A stretch of DNA of 64,000 nt, from assembly GCF_001279695.1 (NCBI RefSeq), contig NZ_LGDD01000296.1, forward strand, positions 1 through 64,000, read 5' to 3'. This stretch comes from Streptomyces sp. WM6378 (GTDB lineage Bacteria; Actinomycetota; Actinomycetes; Streptomycetales; Streptomycetaceae). The position numbers and the translations under genes were made by a program. This document shows positions 33,403 through 41,702 of this stretch, one piece after another. The notes below the pieces were generated by a model. That model saw only the letters and a program-made list of their open reading frames with translations. It was not told where the DNA came from and did not search any database. How positions within the stretch are numbered: position 1 is the first letter of the stretch; each line of letters begins with the position of its first letter.

Positions 33403-35574
33403 ATGAAAGAACTACCTGTGCGCACCGCTCGTTGGAGCGCCCTGCACCCCTGGCGCGCGATCACTGGATGGCTGGTGTTCGTGGTGCTGTGTCTGGGCCT
33501 CGGCATCGCGGTCGGCACCCACAACGCCACCACTGAGGACTACCGGGTCGGCGAGGCCGGTCGCGCGGAGGCGATGGCGTCCGAAGGACATCTGCAGCGC
33601 AAGCCCGTCGAGCAGGTGCTGGTCTCGGCCAGGTCCGGCACTCTGGACCAGCGGGCTTCCGAAGCCGCCGCGCGGGACGTCGCTGCCCGGATGACGAAGC
33701 TGCCCGAAGTCGAGGGCGTGGCCGGGCCGCGCGTCTCGGGGAGCGGGAAGGTCCTCGTGGTCCAAGTGACCATGAAGGGGCCGGAGTTGGACGCACGCAA
33801 GCACGTCGGTCCGTTGCGCGCCCAGACTGCCGCGGTGCAGAAGAGCCATCCGGATCTGCTGGTGGAGGAGACCGGGAGCCCCTCCATCAGCCAGGGTGTG
33901 GAGGCTCAGCGCGGCAGCGACCTGGCACTTTCCGAGACGATCACCCTGCCCGTCACCCTGATCACCCTGCTGCTCGTGTTCGGCTCCCTCCTCATGGCCA
34001 CCGTGCCGCTGCTGCTGGCACTCTCGTCGATCGCCGCGGCCATGGGCCTGTCGATGGTGGCCTCGCACGTCTCGCCCGACGCCGGGGTCGGCACGAACGT
34101 CATCATCCTGATCGGCCTCGCGGTCGGCGTCGACTACACGCTCTTCTACCTCAAGCGGGAACGGGAGGAGCGGGCGCGCTCCGGCGGCAGGCTCGGCTCC
34201 GAGGCCCTCGTAGAGCTGGCCGCGGCGACCTCGGGGCGGGCGGTCGTGGTCTCCGGACTCGCGGTCGTCGTCTCCACGGCCACGCTGTACCTGGCCTCCG
34301 ACGTCATCTTCTCCTCGCTGGCCACCGGCACCATCGTCGTCGTCCTGGTCGCCGTGGCCAGTTCGCTGACGGTACTGCCCGCGCTCCTCGTCAAGACCGG
34401 GCAGCGGGCCGAGCGCCGGGCGGCCCGCAGGACGCGTACGCCACGGAGGGTGCGGAAGGCCGGAACCCGCCGGGTGTGGGCAGCACTGATGCGGCCCGCG
34501 AGCACGCATCCCGCGGCCACCCTGTGCGTCTCGGTGCTCGTTCTGCTGGGCCTGGCCGCCCCGTTGACAGAGCTGAAGCTGGTGGAGATGGGCCGGGACA
34601 CGCACTCGCGGGCCATCCCGGCGATGCAGACGTACGACCGGCTGAACGAGGCCTTCCCGGAGCTGCGGGTCACACATCAGGTCGTCGTACGCGCCCGGCC
34701 GGACCGCGCCGATGAGGTGGCCGCAGCGCTGGAGGAGCTCGGGCGGCGCACGCAGGCCGACCCGCTGTTCACCGGCCGGCCCCGGTTGCGGACCTCGGAC
34801 GACCAGCGCGTCAGTGTGCTGGAGGTGTCCGTGCCCTACCTCGCGAACTCCGCCGAGGCGGGGAAGTCCCTCGCCCGCCTGCGGGGCGACTACCTGCCCG
34901 CCACAGCCGGGCGGATACCGGGGGCCGAGACCGGGGTGACCGGCGATGTCGCCCGGGCCGCCGACTATCCCGCCCACCAGAACGGCAAGCTGCCCCTGGT
35001 CATCGGGGCGCTGCTGCTCGTCACCTTCGGAATGACGGTGCTGGCGTTCCGCTCTGTGGTGCTCGCGTTGATCGGCGTCGTACTCAACCTGCTGTCCGCG
35101 GCGGGCGCGCTGGGACTGCTGGTCCTGGTGTTCCAGGCCAAGTGGGCCGAGGGCCTACTGGACTTCCACTCCACCGGGTCGATCGGCTCCCGCGTACCAC
35201 TGTTCCTCTTCGTGATCCTCTTCGGTCTTTCGATGGACTACCAGGTGTTCGTGGTCAGCCGGATCAGGGAGGCCGTCCTCGCCGGCGTACCGACCCGCAA
35301 GGCGGTGCTCGACGGGATCGGCAGCTCAGCGGCCGTGGTGACCAGCGCCGCGGTGGTGATGGTCACTGTCTTCGCCAGTTTCGTCTTCCTGCACATCATC
35401 GAGATGAAGCAGATCGGCTTCGTGCTGGCGGCCGCGGTACTGCTCGACGCCTTCATCATCCGGATCATGATCCTGCCGTCGGTCATGCTGCTGCTCGGCG
35501 AGAGGAGTTGGTGGCCCTCGCGCGGCATGCGGCGGGCGACCCAGCCGGCGGCTGTGGCAGTCGAAGTAGGTTGA
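33403..35574 (+). CDS. MMPL/RND family transporter
   Basis: This 723-residue transporter has the MMPL duplicated topology: one N-terminal helix, a large outer domain (EDYRVGEAGRAEAMASEG ...), five helices with VGVDYTLFYLKRERE, a second outer domain, then five more helices with GLSMDYQVFVVSRIREAVLAG. The Asp-Tyr pairs in these helices are the proton-relay signature. Substrates in actinobacteria are typically lipids or siderophores. A GTG at 33382 is an alternative start. It is followed directly by a sensor kinase and response regulator. Confidence 0.9.
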   Translation: MKELPVRTARWSALHPWRAITGWLVFVVLCLGLGIAVGTHNATTEDYRVGEAGRAEAMASEGHLQRKPVEQVLVSARSGTLDQRASEAAARDVAARMTKLPEVEGVAGPRVSGSGKVLVVQVTMKGPELDARKHVGPLRAQTAAVQKSHPDLLVEETGSPSISQGVEAQRGSDLALSETITLPVTLITLLLVFGSLLMATVPLLLALSSIAAAMGLSMVASHVSPDAGVGTNVIILIGLAVGVDYTLFYLKREREERARSGGRLGSEALVELAAATSGRAVVVSGLAVVVSTATLYLASDVIFSSLATGTIVVVLVAVASSLTVLPALLVKTGQRAERRAARRTRTPRRVRKAGTRRVWAALMRPASTHPAATLCVSVLVLLGLAAPLTELKLVEMGRDTHSRAIPAMQTYDRLNEAFPELRVTHQVVVRARPDRADEVAAALEELGRRTQADPLFTGRPRLRTSDDQRVSVLEVSVPYLANSAEAGKSLARLRGDYLPATAGRIPGAETGVTGDVARAADYPAHQNGKLPLVIGALLLVTFGMTVLAFRSVVLALIGVVLNLLSAAGALGLLVLVFQAKWAEGLLDFHSTGSIGSRVPLFLFVILFGLSMDYQVFVVSRIREAVLAGVPTRKAVLDGIGSSAAVVTSAAVVMVTVFASFVFLHIIEMKQIGFVLAAAVLLDAFIIRIMILPSVMLLLGERSWWPSRGMRRATQPAAVAVEVG

Positions 35575-35579
35575 TCCAC

Positions 35580-36821
35580 ATGATTCCACGGTCGAGGGCC
35601 GAGAACCGTCCCAACTCCTTCAGCGGCACGGCATTCGGCCACCCCGCCGATCCGTTCTGGGCCAGGACACTGCGCCGGTGGAACGCGGTCTGCTGGGTGC
35701 TGTTCGGCGGTCTTGCCGCCGGTCTTGCCACGATGGAGTACCTGGGCGGCAGCACGTACTGGCCGTTGTTGCTGCTGGGCGCTCTGGTGCTCTGCTACAC
35801 GGTCCTCGACCGGTTCCCCGGCAACCCCGTGCTCCGCCCGTACACCTATCTGTGGGTGCTGGTCTTGGGGCTCGGCGGGATCGCGTATCTCTGGAGCGGC
35901 TATGCGGCGCTGTTCATCGTGACACTGCCGCACTTCTGGCTGTTCGCCAGGACTGTGCGGTCCTGTCTGGTCTTCACCGGGCTCGCCACCGTGTCGACAC
36001 TGACCGGGAGCTGGCTGCGGAAGGGCTGGAGCCTGGAGTACCTGGGGTCCACGGTCGTCTCCACCCTCATCGTGGTCGCCGCCAGCGTGCTGATCGGGCT
36101 GTGGGTCCACTCGGTCGTGGCCCAGAGCGGCGAACGCGCCCGGCTGATAGAGGAATTGGAGCAGGCCCAGCTCCGGCTGTCGGAGGCCCACCAGCGGCAG
36201 GGGGCCGCCGACGAACGGGAGCGCATGGCGCGCGAGATCCACGACACGCTCGCGCAGGGATTCGCGTCCATCATCGTCCTCGCCGAAGCCGCGTGCGCGG
36301 GGCTCGACAGCGATACGGGCAGGAGCGCCCAGCAGTTGCGTTCGATCGAGAGCACCGCGCGCGAAAACCTCGCCGAGGCGCGCGAACTGGTGGGCTCCGC
36401 ACAGCAGAGCCGGGTGGCCGCCGGCTCGGTGGCCGAGACGCTGCGCCGGACCCTGGACCGGTTCGCGGAGGACACCGGTCTCACTGTCGTCGCGGAATTG
36501 GCGGACCCCGTGTGCGACCAGCGGACGAGAGTCGCGCTGCTGCGCTGTACGCAGGAATCGCTGGCCAATGTGCGCAAGCACGCGGCAGCCTCCACCGTGA
36601 GCGTCGTGCTCACGCCGCAGCCGTACGGCGTCGAGCTGGAAATCACCGATGACGGGCGCGGCTTCGTGGTCGGGCAGTCACGCGGGTTCGGGCTCGACGG
36701 GATGCGCAAACGCCTCGTCGAACTGGGCGGCCGGCTCACCGTCACCAGCTCGGTCGGCGACGGTACGCGCGTTCTCGCGATGGTTCCCATGACTCCCACG
36801 GAGCACGAGGTGACGGCATGA
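35580..36821 (+). CDS. NarL-type sensor histidine kinase
   Basis: This 413-residue protein has about five to six N-terminal membrane helices (residues 35-182) and a short coiled coil (ERARLIEELEQAQLRLSEAHQ). The HisKA_3 motif REIHDTLAQGF places the phosphorylated His at 221. An ATPase domain follows with NVRKHAAAS (N box), EITDDGRGF (G1) and RGFGLDGMRKR (G2). It begins 5 bases after the transporter stop and ends overlapping the response regulator start. With almost no outer loops, it probably senses within the membrane. Confidence 0.9.
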   Translation: MIPRSRAENRPNSFSGTAFGHPADPFWARTLRRWNAVCWVLFGGLAAGLATMEYLGGSTYWPLLLLGALVLCYTVLDRFPGNPVLRPYTYLWVLVLGLGGIAYLWSGYAALFIVTLPHFWLFARTVRSCLVFTGLATVSTLTGSWLRKGWSLEYLGSTVVSTLIVVAASVLIGLWVHSVVAQSGERARLIEELEQAQLRLSEAHQRQGAADERERMAREIHDTLAQGFASIIVLAEAACAGLDSDTGRSAQQLRSIESTARENLAEARELVGSAQQSRVAAGSVAETLRRTLDRFAEDTGLTVVAELADPVCDQRTRVALLRCTQESLANVRKHAAASTVSVVLTPQPYGVELEITDDGRGFVVGQSRGFGLDGMRKRLVELGGRLTVTSSVGDGTRVLAMVPMTPTEHEVTA

Positions 36822-37459
36822 CCAGTAGGAAACTCCGCGTCATCGTGGTCGACGACCACACGGTGATGCGCGCCGGCGTCATCGCTCTGCTCGCCTGCGA
36901 ACCCGGCATCGAGATCGTCGGCGAAGCCTCCGACGGGCGCGCGGCGCTCGAACTCGTCGACCGGCACGAACCCGATGTCGCACTGATCGACCTGCGGATG
37001 CCGGTACTCGACGGGGTCGCGACCACAACCGAGATCGTCGCCCGGCATCCGCGGACCCGGGTACTGATCCTGACCACGTACGACACCGACGCGGACATCG
37101 AGCGCGGGGTCGAGGCCGGAGCCATCGGCTATCTGCTCAAGGACACCACCCGCGACCAGTTGGCCGACGCCATTCGCGCGGCGGCACGCGGGGAGACCGT
37201 ACTCGCCCCGCGGGTGGCCCAGAAACTCGTCGCCAAGATGCGGCAGCCCGTACAGGCTCCTCTCACGACCCGAGAGGCCGAAGTGCTGAACGCGGTCGCC
37301 GACGGGCTCACCAATGCGGAGATCGGCAAGCGGCTCGTCATCGCGGAAGCCACCGTAAAAACCCATCTGCTGCGGCTCTTCGCCAAACTCGATGTGAACG
37401 ACAGGACCCGCGCCGTGGTCATCGCCCTCGAACGTGGCCTGCTGCACCGGCCTTCGTAG
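36818..37459 (+). CDS. LuxR/NarL-type response regulator
   Basis: This 213-residue response regulator has a receiver domain with the acidic pair in VVDDH, phospho-acceptor Asp58 (VALIDLRMP) and a conserved Lys in GYLLKD. A C-terminal LuxR helix-turn-helix follows (LTTREAEVLNAVADGLTNAEIGKRL, TVKTHLLRLFAKL). The ATGA overlap with the kinase gene shows translational coupling. It probably regulates the transporter operon and the divergent membrane-protein gene through the repeats at 33177. Confidence 0.92.
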   Translation: MTSRKLRVIVVDDHTVMRAGVIALLACEPGIEIVGEASDGRAALELVDRHEPDVALIDLRMPVLDGVATTTEIVARHPRTRVLILTTYDTDADIERGVEAGAIGYLLKDTTRDQLADAIRAAARGETVLAPRVAQKLVAKMRQPVQAPLTTREAEVLNAVADGLTNAEIGKRLVIAEATVKTHLLRLFAKLDVNDRTRAVVIALERGLLHRPS

Positions 37460-37540
37460 ACACGGCCGATCGCCTGGTCAGGTCCGGTTCGTGCAGGAGC
37501 TCCATGAGGGATGGAGGGATATTCGTCGAATCAGTGCCAA

Positions 37541-37909
37541 TTAGCCTTTGACCAAGCAAAATGGATGCCCAGCAGGATCGGTGAGGACCCGCCACCGGTC
37601 CTCATTCGGCTGATGATCCGGCTTGCTCGCGCCCAGCTCAAGCAACCGAGCCTCGGCCTCGTCCAGGTCGTCGACCGCGAAGTCGAAATGGAACTGCTGG
37701 GGAACGGTCTGGTCGGGCCAGGACGGAGCCCGGTAGTCGTGGACCCGCTGGAAGCCGATGAAGAGTTCGTCCTCGCAGTTGAGTCCGGCGAAGTCGGCAT
37801 CGGATTTCGGATGGGGCTCAAGGCCGGTGGCCTGCTCGTAGAACGCCGCCAGAGCCAGCGGATCAGCGCAGTCGAGCGTTATCGCGCGCAACCTCATCTG
37901 CGGGAACAT
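37541..37909 (-). CDS. VOC-family (glyoxalase/bleomycin-resistance fold) protein
   Basis: This 122-residue protein has the paired beta-alpha-beta-beta-beta units of the VOC superfamily: RLRAITLDCADPLALAAFYEQATG, then FHFDFAVDDLDEAEARLLELGA and the ending VLTDPAGHPFCLVKG. The metal site would use His/Glu-type residues on strands, but the equivalent of the second half-site is incomplete, as in many non-enzymatic VOC proteins. The ATG at 37909 is preceded by an excellent GGAGGTG. Confidence 0.86.
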   Translation of the reverse strand: MFPQMRLRAITLDCADPLALAAFYEQATGLEPHPKSDADFAGLNCEDELFIGFQRVHDYRAPSWPDQTVPQQFHFDFAVDDLDEAEARLLELGASKPDHQPNEDRWRVLTDPAGHPFCLVKG

Positions 37910-38195
37910 GGCACCTCCGAGCCGATCACCAAACCTCTGCGGTGCACACCCTAGAGGTTGAACGATCCGGTCCAATCCCCAGGAGGGCGAGCCGGGTTAC
38001 GTGGGTATGGAAGGCGGAGTCGGTCGATGTCAGCTCCGGGCGAGACCTGACGCGGGCCGGGGTGGCTATCGGAAAGGGGGGCCGCTGTTCGGGTAACCGG
38101 CAGCGTGTCCATCCACCGGCTTGAGCAGTCGTGCGGCAGCTTGGACCAGTTACCGAGCCAAGCTCAACTACCACCAGATCAAGGGGAAATCCCTC

Positions 38196-38285
38196 ATGCG
38201 CCGGACCGCCGCAATCCTCCTCGGAACCGCCAGCGTCCTCCCCATCATCATCAAAACCGTCACCGCACTCGGAAGCTTTAGGTGA
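38196..38285 (+). pseudogene. decayed copy of a small secreted protein gene
   Basis: An ATG with AAGGGG upstream opens a 29-codon frame: MRRTAAILLGTASVLPI and then a run of Ile/Lys/Thr before TGA. The first 13 residues match the signal peptide of the secreted protein at 38596 (MRRITAVLLGTAALL) almost position by position. The mature part is absent. It is probably a truncated duplicate. Confidence 0.55.
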
Positions 38286-38595
38286 CATCGGCGAAGCCGC
38301 CGACAACGCCACGCCCACCACGTCCAGACCGGTCTCCCAAGGGTCCGTGAGGAACGCCTGAGACGGACGCCAGGACAAGCCTCGCCGCGCGCTCGCCTTG
38401 AACCCCCGTACTACGAATCCCGTACTACGTATGAGGTGTTCTCACGTGTTCCTTGCACAGCAGTCATGCGGCACGTCTCCCCGGTCCTCCATTGGGGTGG
38501 GTGACGTGCCCGATCACCAACTCAGGCGGTTAGAGCAACGACTCCATCGACTGCCGAGCCGAACACCACGCCCCCGCCCCGAAAGGCACAACACC

Positions 38596-38778
38596 ATGCG
38601 TCGAATCACCGCCGTACTTCTGGGAACCGCCGCACTCCTCGGTGCCCTCACCACCCCTGCCACAGCCGCGTCCGGAGCCGGCAACACCTCCGCCACCGTC
38701 CAAGCGCTCCTCGCCACAGCCCAAAACACCATCACGGGCGCCCAGGTGACGGTCCGCGACATGACCGGCGGCCTGTAG
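38596..38778 (+). CDS. small secreted protein
   Basis: This 60-residue precursor has the signal peptide MRRITAVLLGTAALLGAL, cut after TAA or ATA near residue 25. The mature part of about 35 residues (ASGAGNTSATVQALLATAQN then ITGAQVTVRDMTGGL) is predicted helical and has no cysteine. GAAAGG precedes the start. A decayed copy of its 5' end lies 400 bases upstream. Unknown function. Confidence 0.72.
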   Translation: MRRITAVLLGTAALLGALTTPATAASGAGNTSATVQALLATAQNTITGAQVTVRDMTGGL

Positions 38779-39378
38779 CCACCCGGGCCGGACAACACCA
38801 CCCGCCCTCGCGCAGCCCCAGCCACGAGGGCAGGCGTCTCCGTCTCTTGGACCACTCCCAGCAGACCTCACAAGCACGTGGGTGCAGTTCCCCGGAGGGA
38901 CCGCATCACCAGCGCAGACCTGCGGATTCGCAAGCGGTACGTGATCCTTCCGCTGGTTCTGCGCCATCCGGTGGCGACCACCCGGCCGATGTGGATCGGC
39001 GGGTGGAGCCACCTGCGGCATTCGACCAGCGAGCAGCCGTACCTCTCGCGATCGTTTCGCCGAGCCCCAGCTCGGCCAGTCCCTCCCAAGGAGTCGCACC
39101 CCTTCGAGAGTCGGGCATACCCACACCGCCACAGCTCCGGCTCGGTGTGCGGCAGGCGCTGCGTTCGGGCAGGCCAGCCAGCAGGGTTGTTGCAAAGTCG
39201 GCGACGTGGTCGCTTCGGCCCCTTGGGGACGCAGGTTCGACCGTGGCGTCTGTGCTGGTCATGGCCTCGACGCTCATCATGCACCGATGGGCCGTCGTAG
39301 GCGCTCGCCCATGGCCAGAGACTCAACTCCCTGGCCAGGTGCGATGCGGCAGCCACAGGACTTTGCAACAATCCCGGG
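38779..39378. other. 600-base gap, no gene supported
   Basis: Long frames are open on both strands because of GC content, but none shows coding bias, a ribosome site or a recognisable motif. It may be the eroded remains of a gene; nothing specific can be claimed. Confidence 0.4.
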
Positions 39379-39672
39379 TTAAAAGGCGCTGTTGTTGCAG
39401 CCCATGCTCGAACCCAGGTGGGTGTTCTGCGCACCCGGGTTGCCCTCGCCGTTGAGCGCGTTTCCGAGCACGCCGTTGAGGATGCCGACCTGGCCGAGGA
39501 CGTCGACGTTCAGGTCGTGCGACCGGCAGTTGCTGCTCTGCCCGATACCGAACTGGTCGCCGCCCTTCCCGCCGTCGTGCGCCTGCGCCGTGCCCGCGGC
39601 CAGCATTGCGAAGCTGCCCAGGGCAGCGACCAGGACGGCCGCCTTGCTGGCAGATCGATTCCTTACGGTCAC
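39379..39672 (-). CDS. small secreted protein, paralogue of the 51582 gene
   Basis: This 97-residue precursor starts at a GTG (39672). Its signal peptide is SKAAVLVAALGSFAMLAAG, cut after AQA near residue 31. The mature region begins HDGGKGGDQFGIGQ and contains the family block CRSHDLNVDVLGQVGILNGVLGNALNGEGN and GSSMGCNN, with two cysteines about 40 residues apart. The same block recurs in the protein at 51582-51929. Not a chaplin by motif; probably a hydrophobic-helix surface peptide. AT-rich DNA (TTTAATACTAAT) just upstream offers a -10. Confidence 0.82.
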   Translation of the reverse strand: MTVRNRSASKAAVLVAALGSFAMLAAGTAQAHDGGKGGDQFGIGQSSNCRSHDLNVDVLGQVGILNGVLGNALNGEGNPGAQNTHLGSSMGCNNSAF

Positions 39673-39841
39673 GGAAATTAGTATTAAAGACCCCTAAACC
39701 GCCCGATGGCGCGCCGGAATCCGCGACCTTGTTGCGGGAACCACCCTGAAGTCGTAACGCATATAAGCGGGGTCCTCGACTAACGCCCCCCCAACCCCGG
39801 GCCAGATGAGGGGGGGCTCCCTGAGTGAGGAGGGCTCGGAG

Positions 39842-40273
39842 TCAGGCTTGTTGCCGCTTGCCCGGTGGGGCCCACGGCTTCACGAGGGCCGGCGGGCCTT
39901 CCAAGGCGCCGCGGAACTTTTCCTTCAGGCTTTTCGCCGGTGCTTCCTTCTCTGCCTGCGAGTGCACGAGCCGGGCTGTGGTCACCCTGATGTGGCACTC
40001 GCGGTGACGCTGCCTCACCAGCACGACCCAGGCACCGTCCTGAGCGAGGAACGCATGCCGGGCCGGCTCGTCCCCCGGCCGCGCATTCCGGGCCAGCACG
40101 AGTGGCGTGTAGTGCAGCGCCGCATCCTCGGCCGCCGCAACCGCCTCCGCCTCATCGTGACCGATGGGGTGAGCGCCCACCAGCGTCCATCGATGCAGCT
40201 TCAGTTCCACGCCGTCGGGGTGCTCAGTTGTCCGGGTGTCCTCCTCGATGAGGACGTACCACTCGTTGGTCAT
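39842..40273 (-). CDS. conserved hypothetical protein
   Basis: This 143-residue soluble protein begins MTNEWYVLIEEDTRTTEHP and has a beta-rich first half (VELKLHRWTLVGAHPIGHD, AWVVLVRQRHRECHIRVTTAR) and a basic C-terminus. It starts at 40273, with GAGAGG upstream. It follows the 78-residue gene at 40283-40519 by 9 bases on the same strand, so the two are probably co-transcribed. Unknown function; the pair looks like a conserved Streptomyces unit. Confidence 0.75.
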   Translation of the reverse strand: MTNEWYVLIEEDTRTTEHPDGVELKLHRWTLVGAHPIGHDEAEAVAAAEDAALHYTPLVLARNARPGDEPARHAFLAQDGAWVVLVRQRHRECHIRVTTARLVHSQAEKEAPAKSLKEKFRGALEGPPALVKPWAPPGKRQQA

Positions 40274-40282
40274 GGTCGGCGT

Positions 40283-40519
40283 CTACCTCTCTTCCCGGGG
40301 CTTCGGGGCGTCAAAGCTGGGCTGTGCCCAGCCGGTCCAGACCGCTGTACGGCCTGGAGGCAGGGTTGCTTCGCTCCACTCCGCAGCAATGAGCAAGGGG
40401 CGGCGGCTTCGCACGTAGTCGCCCCACGCTTTTCCCCGAAGGACCAGGCCGAGCGCCGGAAAGGCCACCCCCCTGCTGAGGTTATACAAACCCCCCTCAC
40501 CCGCCGAGGTCGGTGTCAC
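40283..40519 (-). CDS. conserved hypothetical small protein
   Basis: This 78-residue protein starts at a GTG (40519). The core, GLYNLSRGVAFPALGLVLRG then AWGDYVRSRRPLLIAAEW and RTAVWTGWAQPSF, has well-spaced aromatic residues and good codon bias. It is the likely first gene of a two-gene unit with 39842-40273. No family function is known to me. Confidence 0.65.
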   Translation of the reverse strand: MTPTSAGEGGLYNLSRGVAFPALGLVLRGKAWGDYVRSRRPLLIAAEWSEATLPPGRTAVWTGWAQPSFDAPKPREER

Positions 40520-40749
40520 GCCGAACGGCGACGACCGCCACCTTCCGGATCAGGATCCGTCCCGCAGGCCACCGACGCGGCAGGGGAGATCCCCATGACC
40601 GCGCAGGTAACGTCCCTCGCCGCCGCGCCACGCTTTGCTGCACAGTCTTCGGCCGACCGGTTCCGGCCGGTTGGGCGTATTGGGCGAAATCCGGCTGGCC
40701 GGACGCCGCCAACAGCACCCGCGCGGCTGGGGCACGCTATTCCTGTCCG

Positions 40750-41520
40750 GTGACCAAGCCCGCACCTCGTACAGCCGAGACCCCGCCCCCTTCGACCCGG
40801 ACCTCCACGGCCAGGATCCGGCGTACGCCGTTCGCCCTCGCGATGTCCGGCGCCGCCCTGCTCGCCTGCTGCCTGGGGCCTGCGGCGGCGGCCGTGCCGC
40901 CGTCGGCAGACGTGCCCGCGCTGGACGCGAGCGTATCGGACGTGCCGGCCGCCAAACTCGGCCGCAGCTGGCATCCGGGCTGCCCGGTCCCGCCGTCCGG
41001 ACTCCGGTTGATCCAGATGAACCACTGGGGCTTCGACGGCCGGGTCCACCCCGGCGAACTCGTGGTCGGCGAGCAGGCGGTTGCCCCGCTCCTGTACGTC
41101 TTCGAGCGGGCCTTCGAGGCGCACTTCCCGATCCGGCAGATGCAGGTGATGGCCGAATTCGACGGCGACGACGTGGCGGCGATGGCCGCCGACAACACAT
41201 CTGCCTTCAACTGCCGCTCCGTCACCGGGGATCCCACCCAGGTCTCCCAGCACTCTTACGGCGACGCCGTGGACATCAACACGCTGGAGAACCCATACGT
41301 CGATGTGAATGACGTGGTGTATCCATCGGCCGGTGCCGTCTTCCTCGACCGGAACCGGCACGACAAGGGCATGATCCACCGGGGCGATGCGATCAGCACG
41401 GCAATGCGCGAGATCGGCTGGCTGTGGGGCGGACGCTGGTCCCCACCCGACTACCAGCACTTCTCGGCCAACGGCCGCGCAGCCGCAGCCGCGGCCCGGC
41501 AGGGCAGGCACGAGCACTGA
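40750..41520 (+). CDS. secreted M15-family D,D-peptidase-like protein
   Basis: This protein of about 256 residues has a basic N-terminus and hydrophobic core (FALAMSGAALLACCLGPAAAA) acting as a signal peptide or lipobox-like leader. The M15 (VanY/VanX-like) fold follows, with zinc ligands in SQHSYGDAVDIN (His and Asp) and DYQHFS (His), and a Glu-region in REIGWLWGGRW. It would cleave D-Ala-D-Ala or related peptidoglycan bonds. The start is uncertain: the GTG at 40750 gives a full leader but lacks a ribosome site. It is a single gene. Confidence 0.82.
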   Translation: MTKPAPRTAETPPPSTRTSTARIRRTPFALAMSGAALLACCLGPAAAAVPPSADVPALDASVSDVPAAKLGRSWHPGCPVPPSGLRLIQMNHWGFDGRVHPGELVVGEQAVAPLLYVFERAFEAHFPIRQMQVMAEFDGDDVAAMAADNTSAFNCRSVTGDPTQVSQHSYGDAVDINTLENPYVDVNDVVYPSAGAVFLDRNRHDKGMIHRGDAISTAMREIGWLWGGRWSPPDYQHFSANGRAAAAAARQGRHEH

Positions 41521-41702
41521 ACGGAGTCGGCTGACCCCGATGACCTGCGGGTTTCGAAGCCGGTGGATGTTCTGGGCGCCGCGCTTGGCGCGGGGCCACT
41601 CGGAGCGGAACAGCGCCAAAATCGGGCGCTTCCCACGTCCGGCGCAGCGCGCGACCCAGCGATACGATTGTGATGCATATCACCTTGAACGAGGGTGCGG
41701 CC

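Noticed and set aside
38779..39378. several open frames of 120-200 codons in the 600-base gap
   Set aside because: No codon bias, ribosome site or recognisable motif supports any of them.
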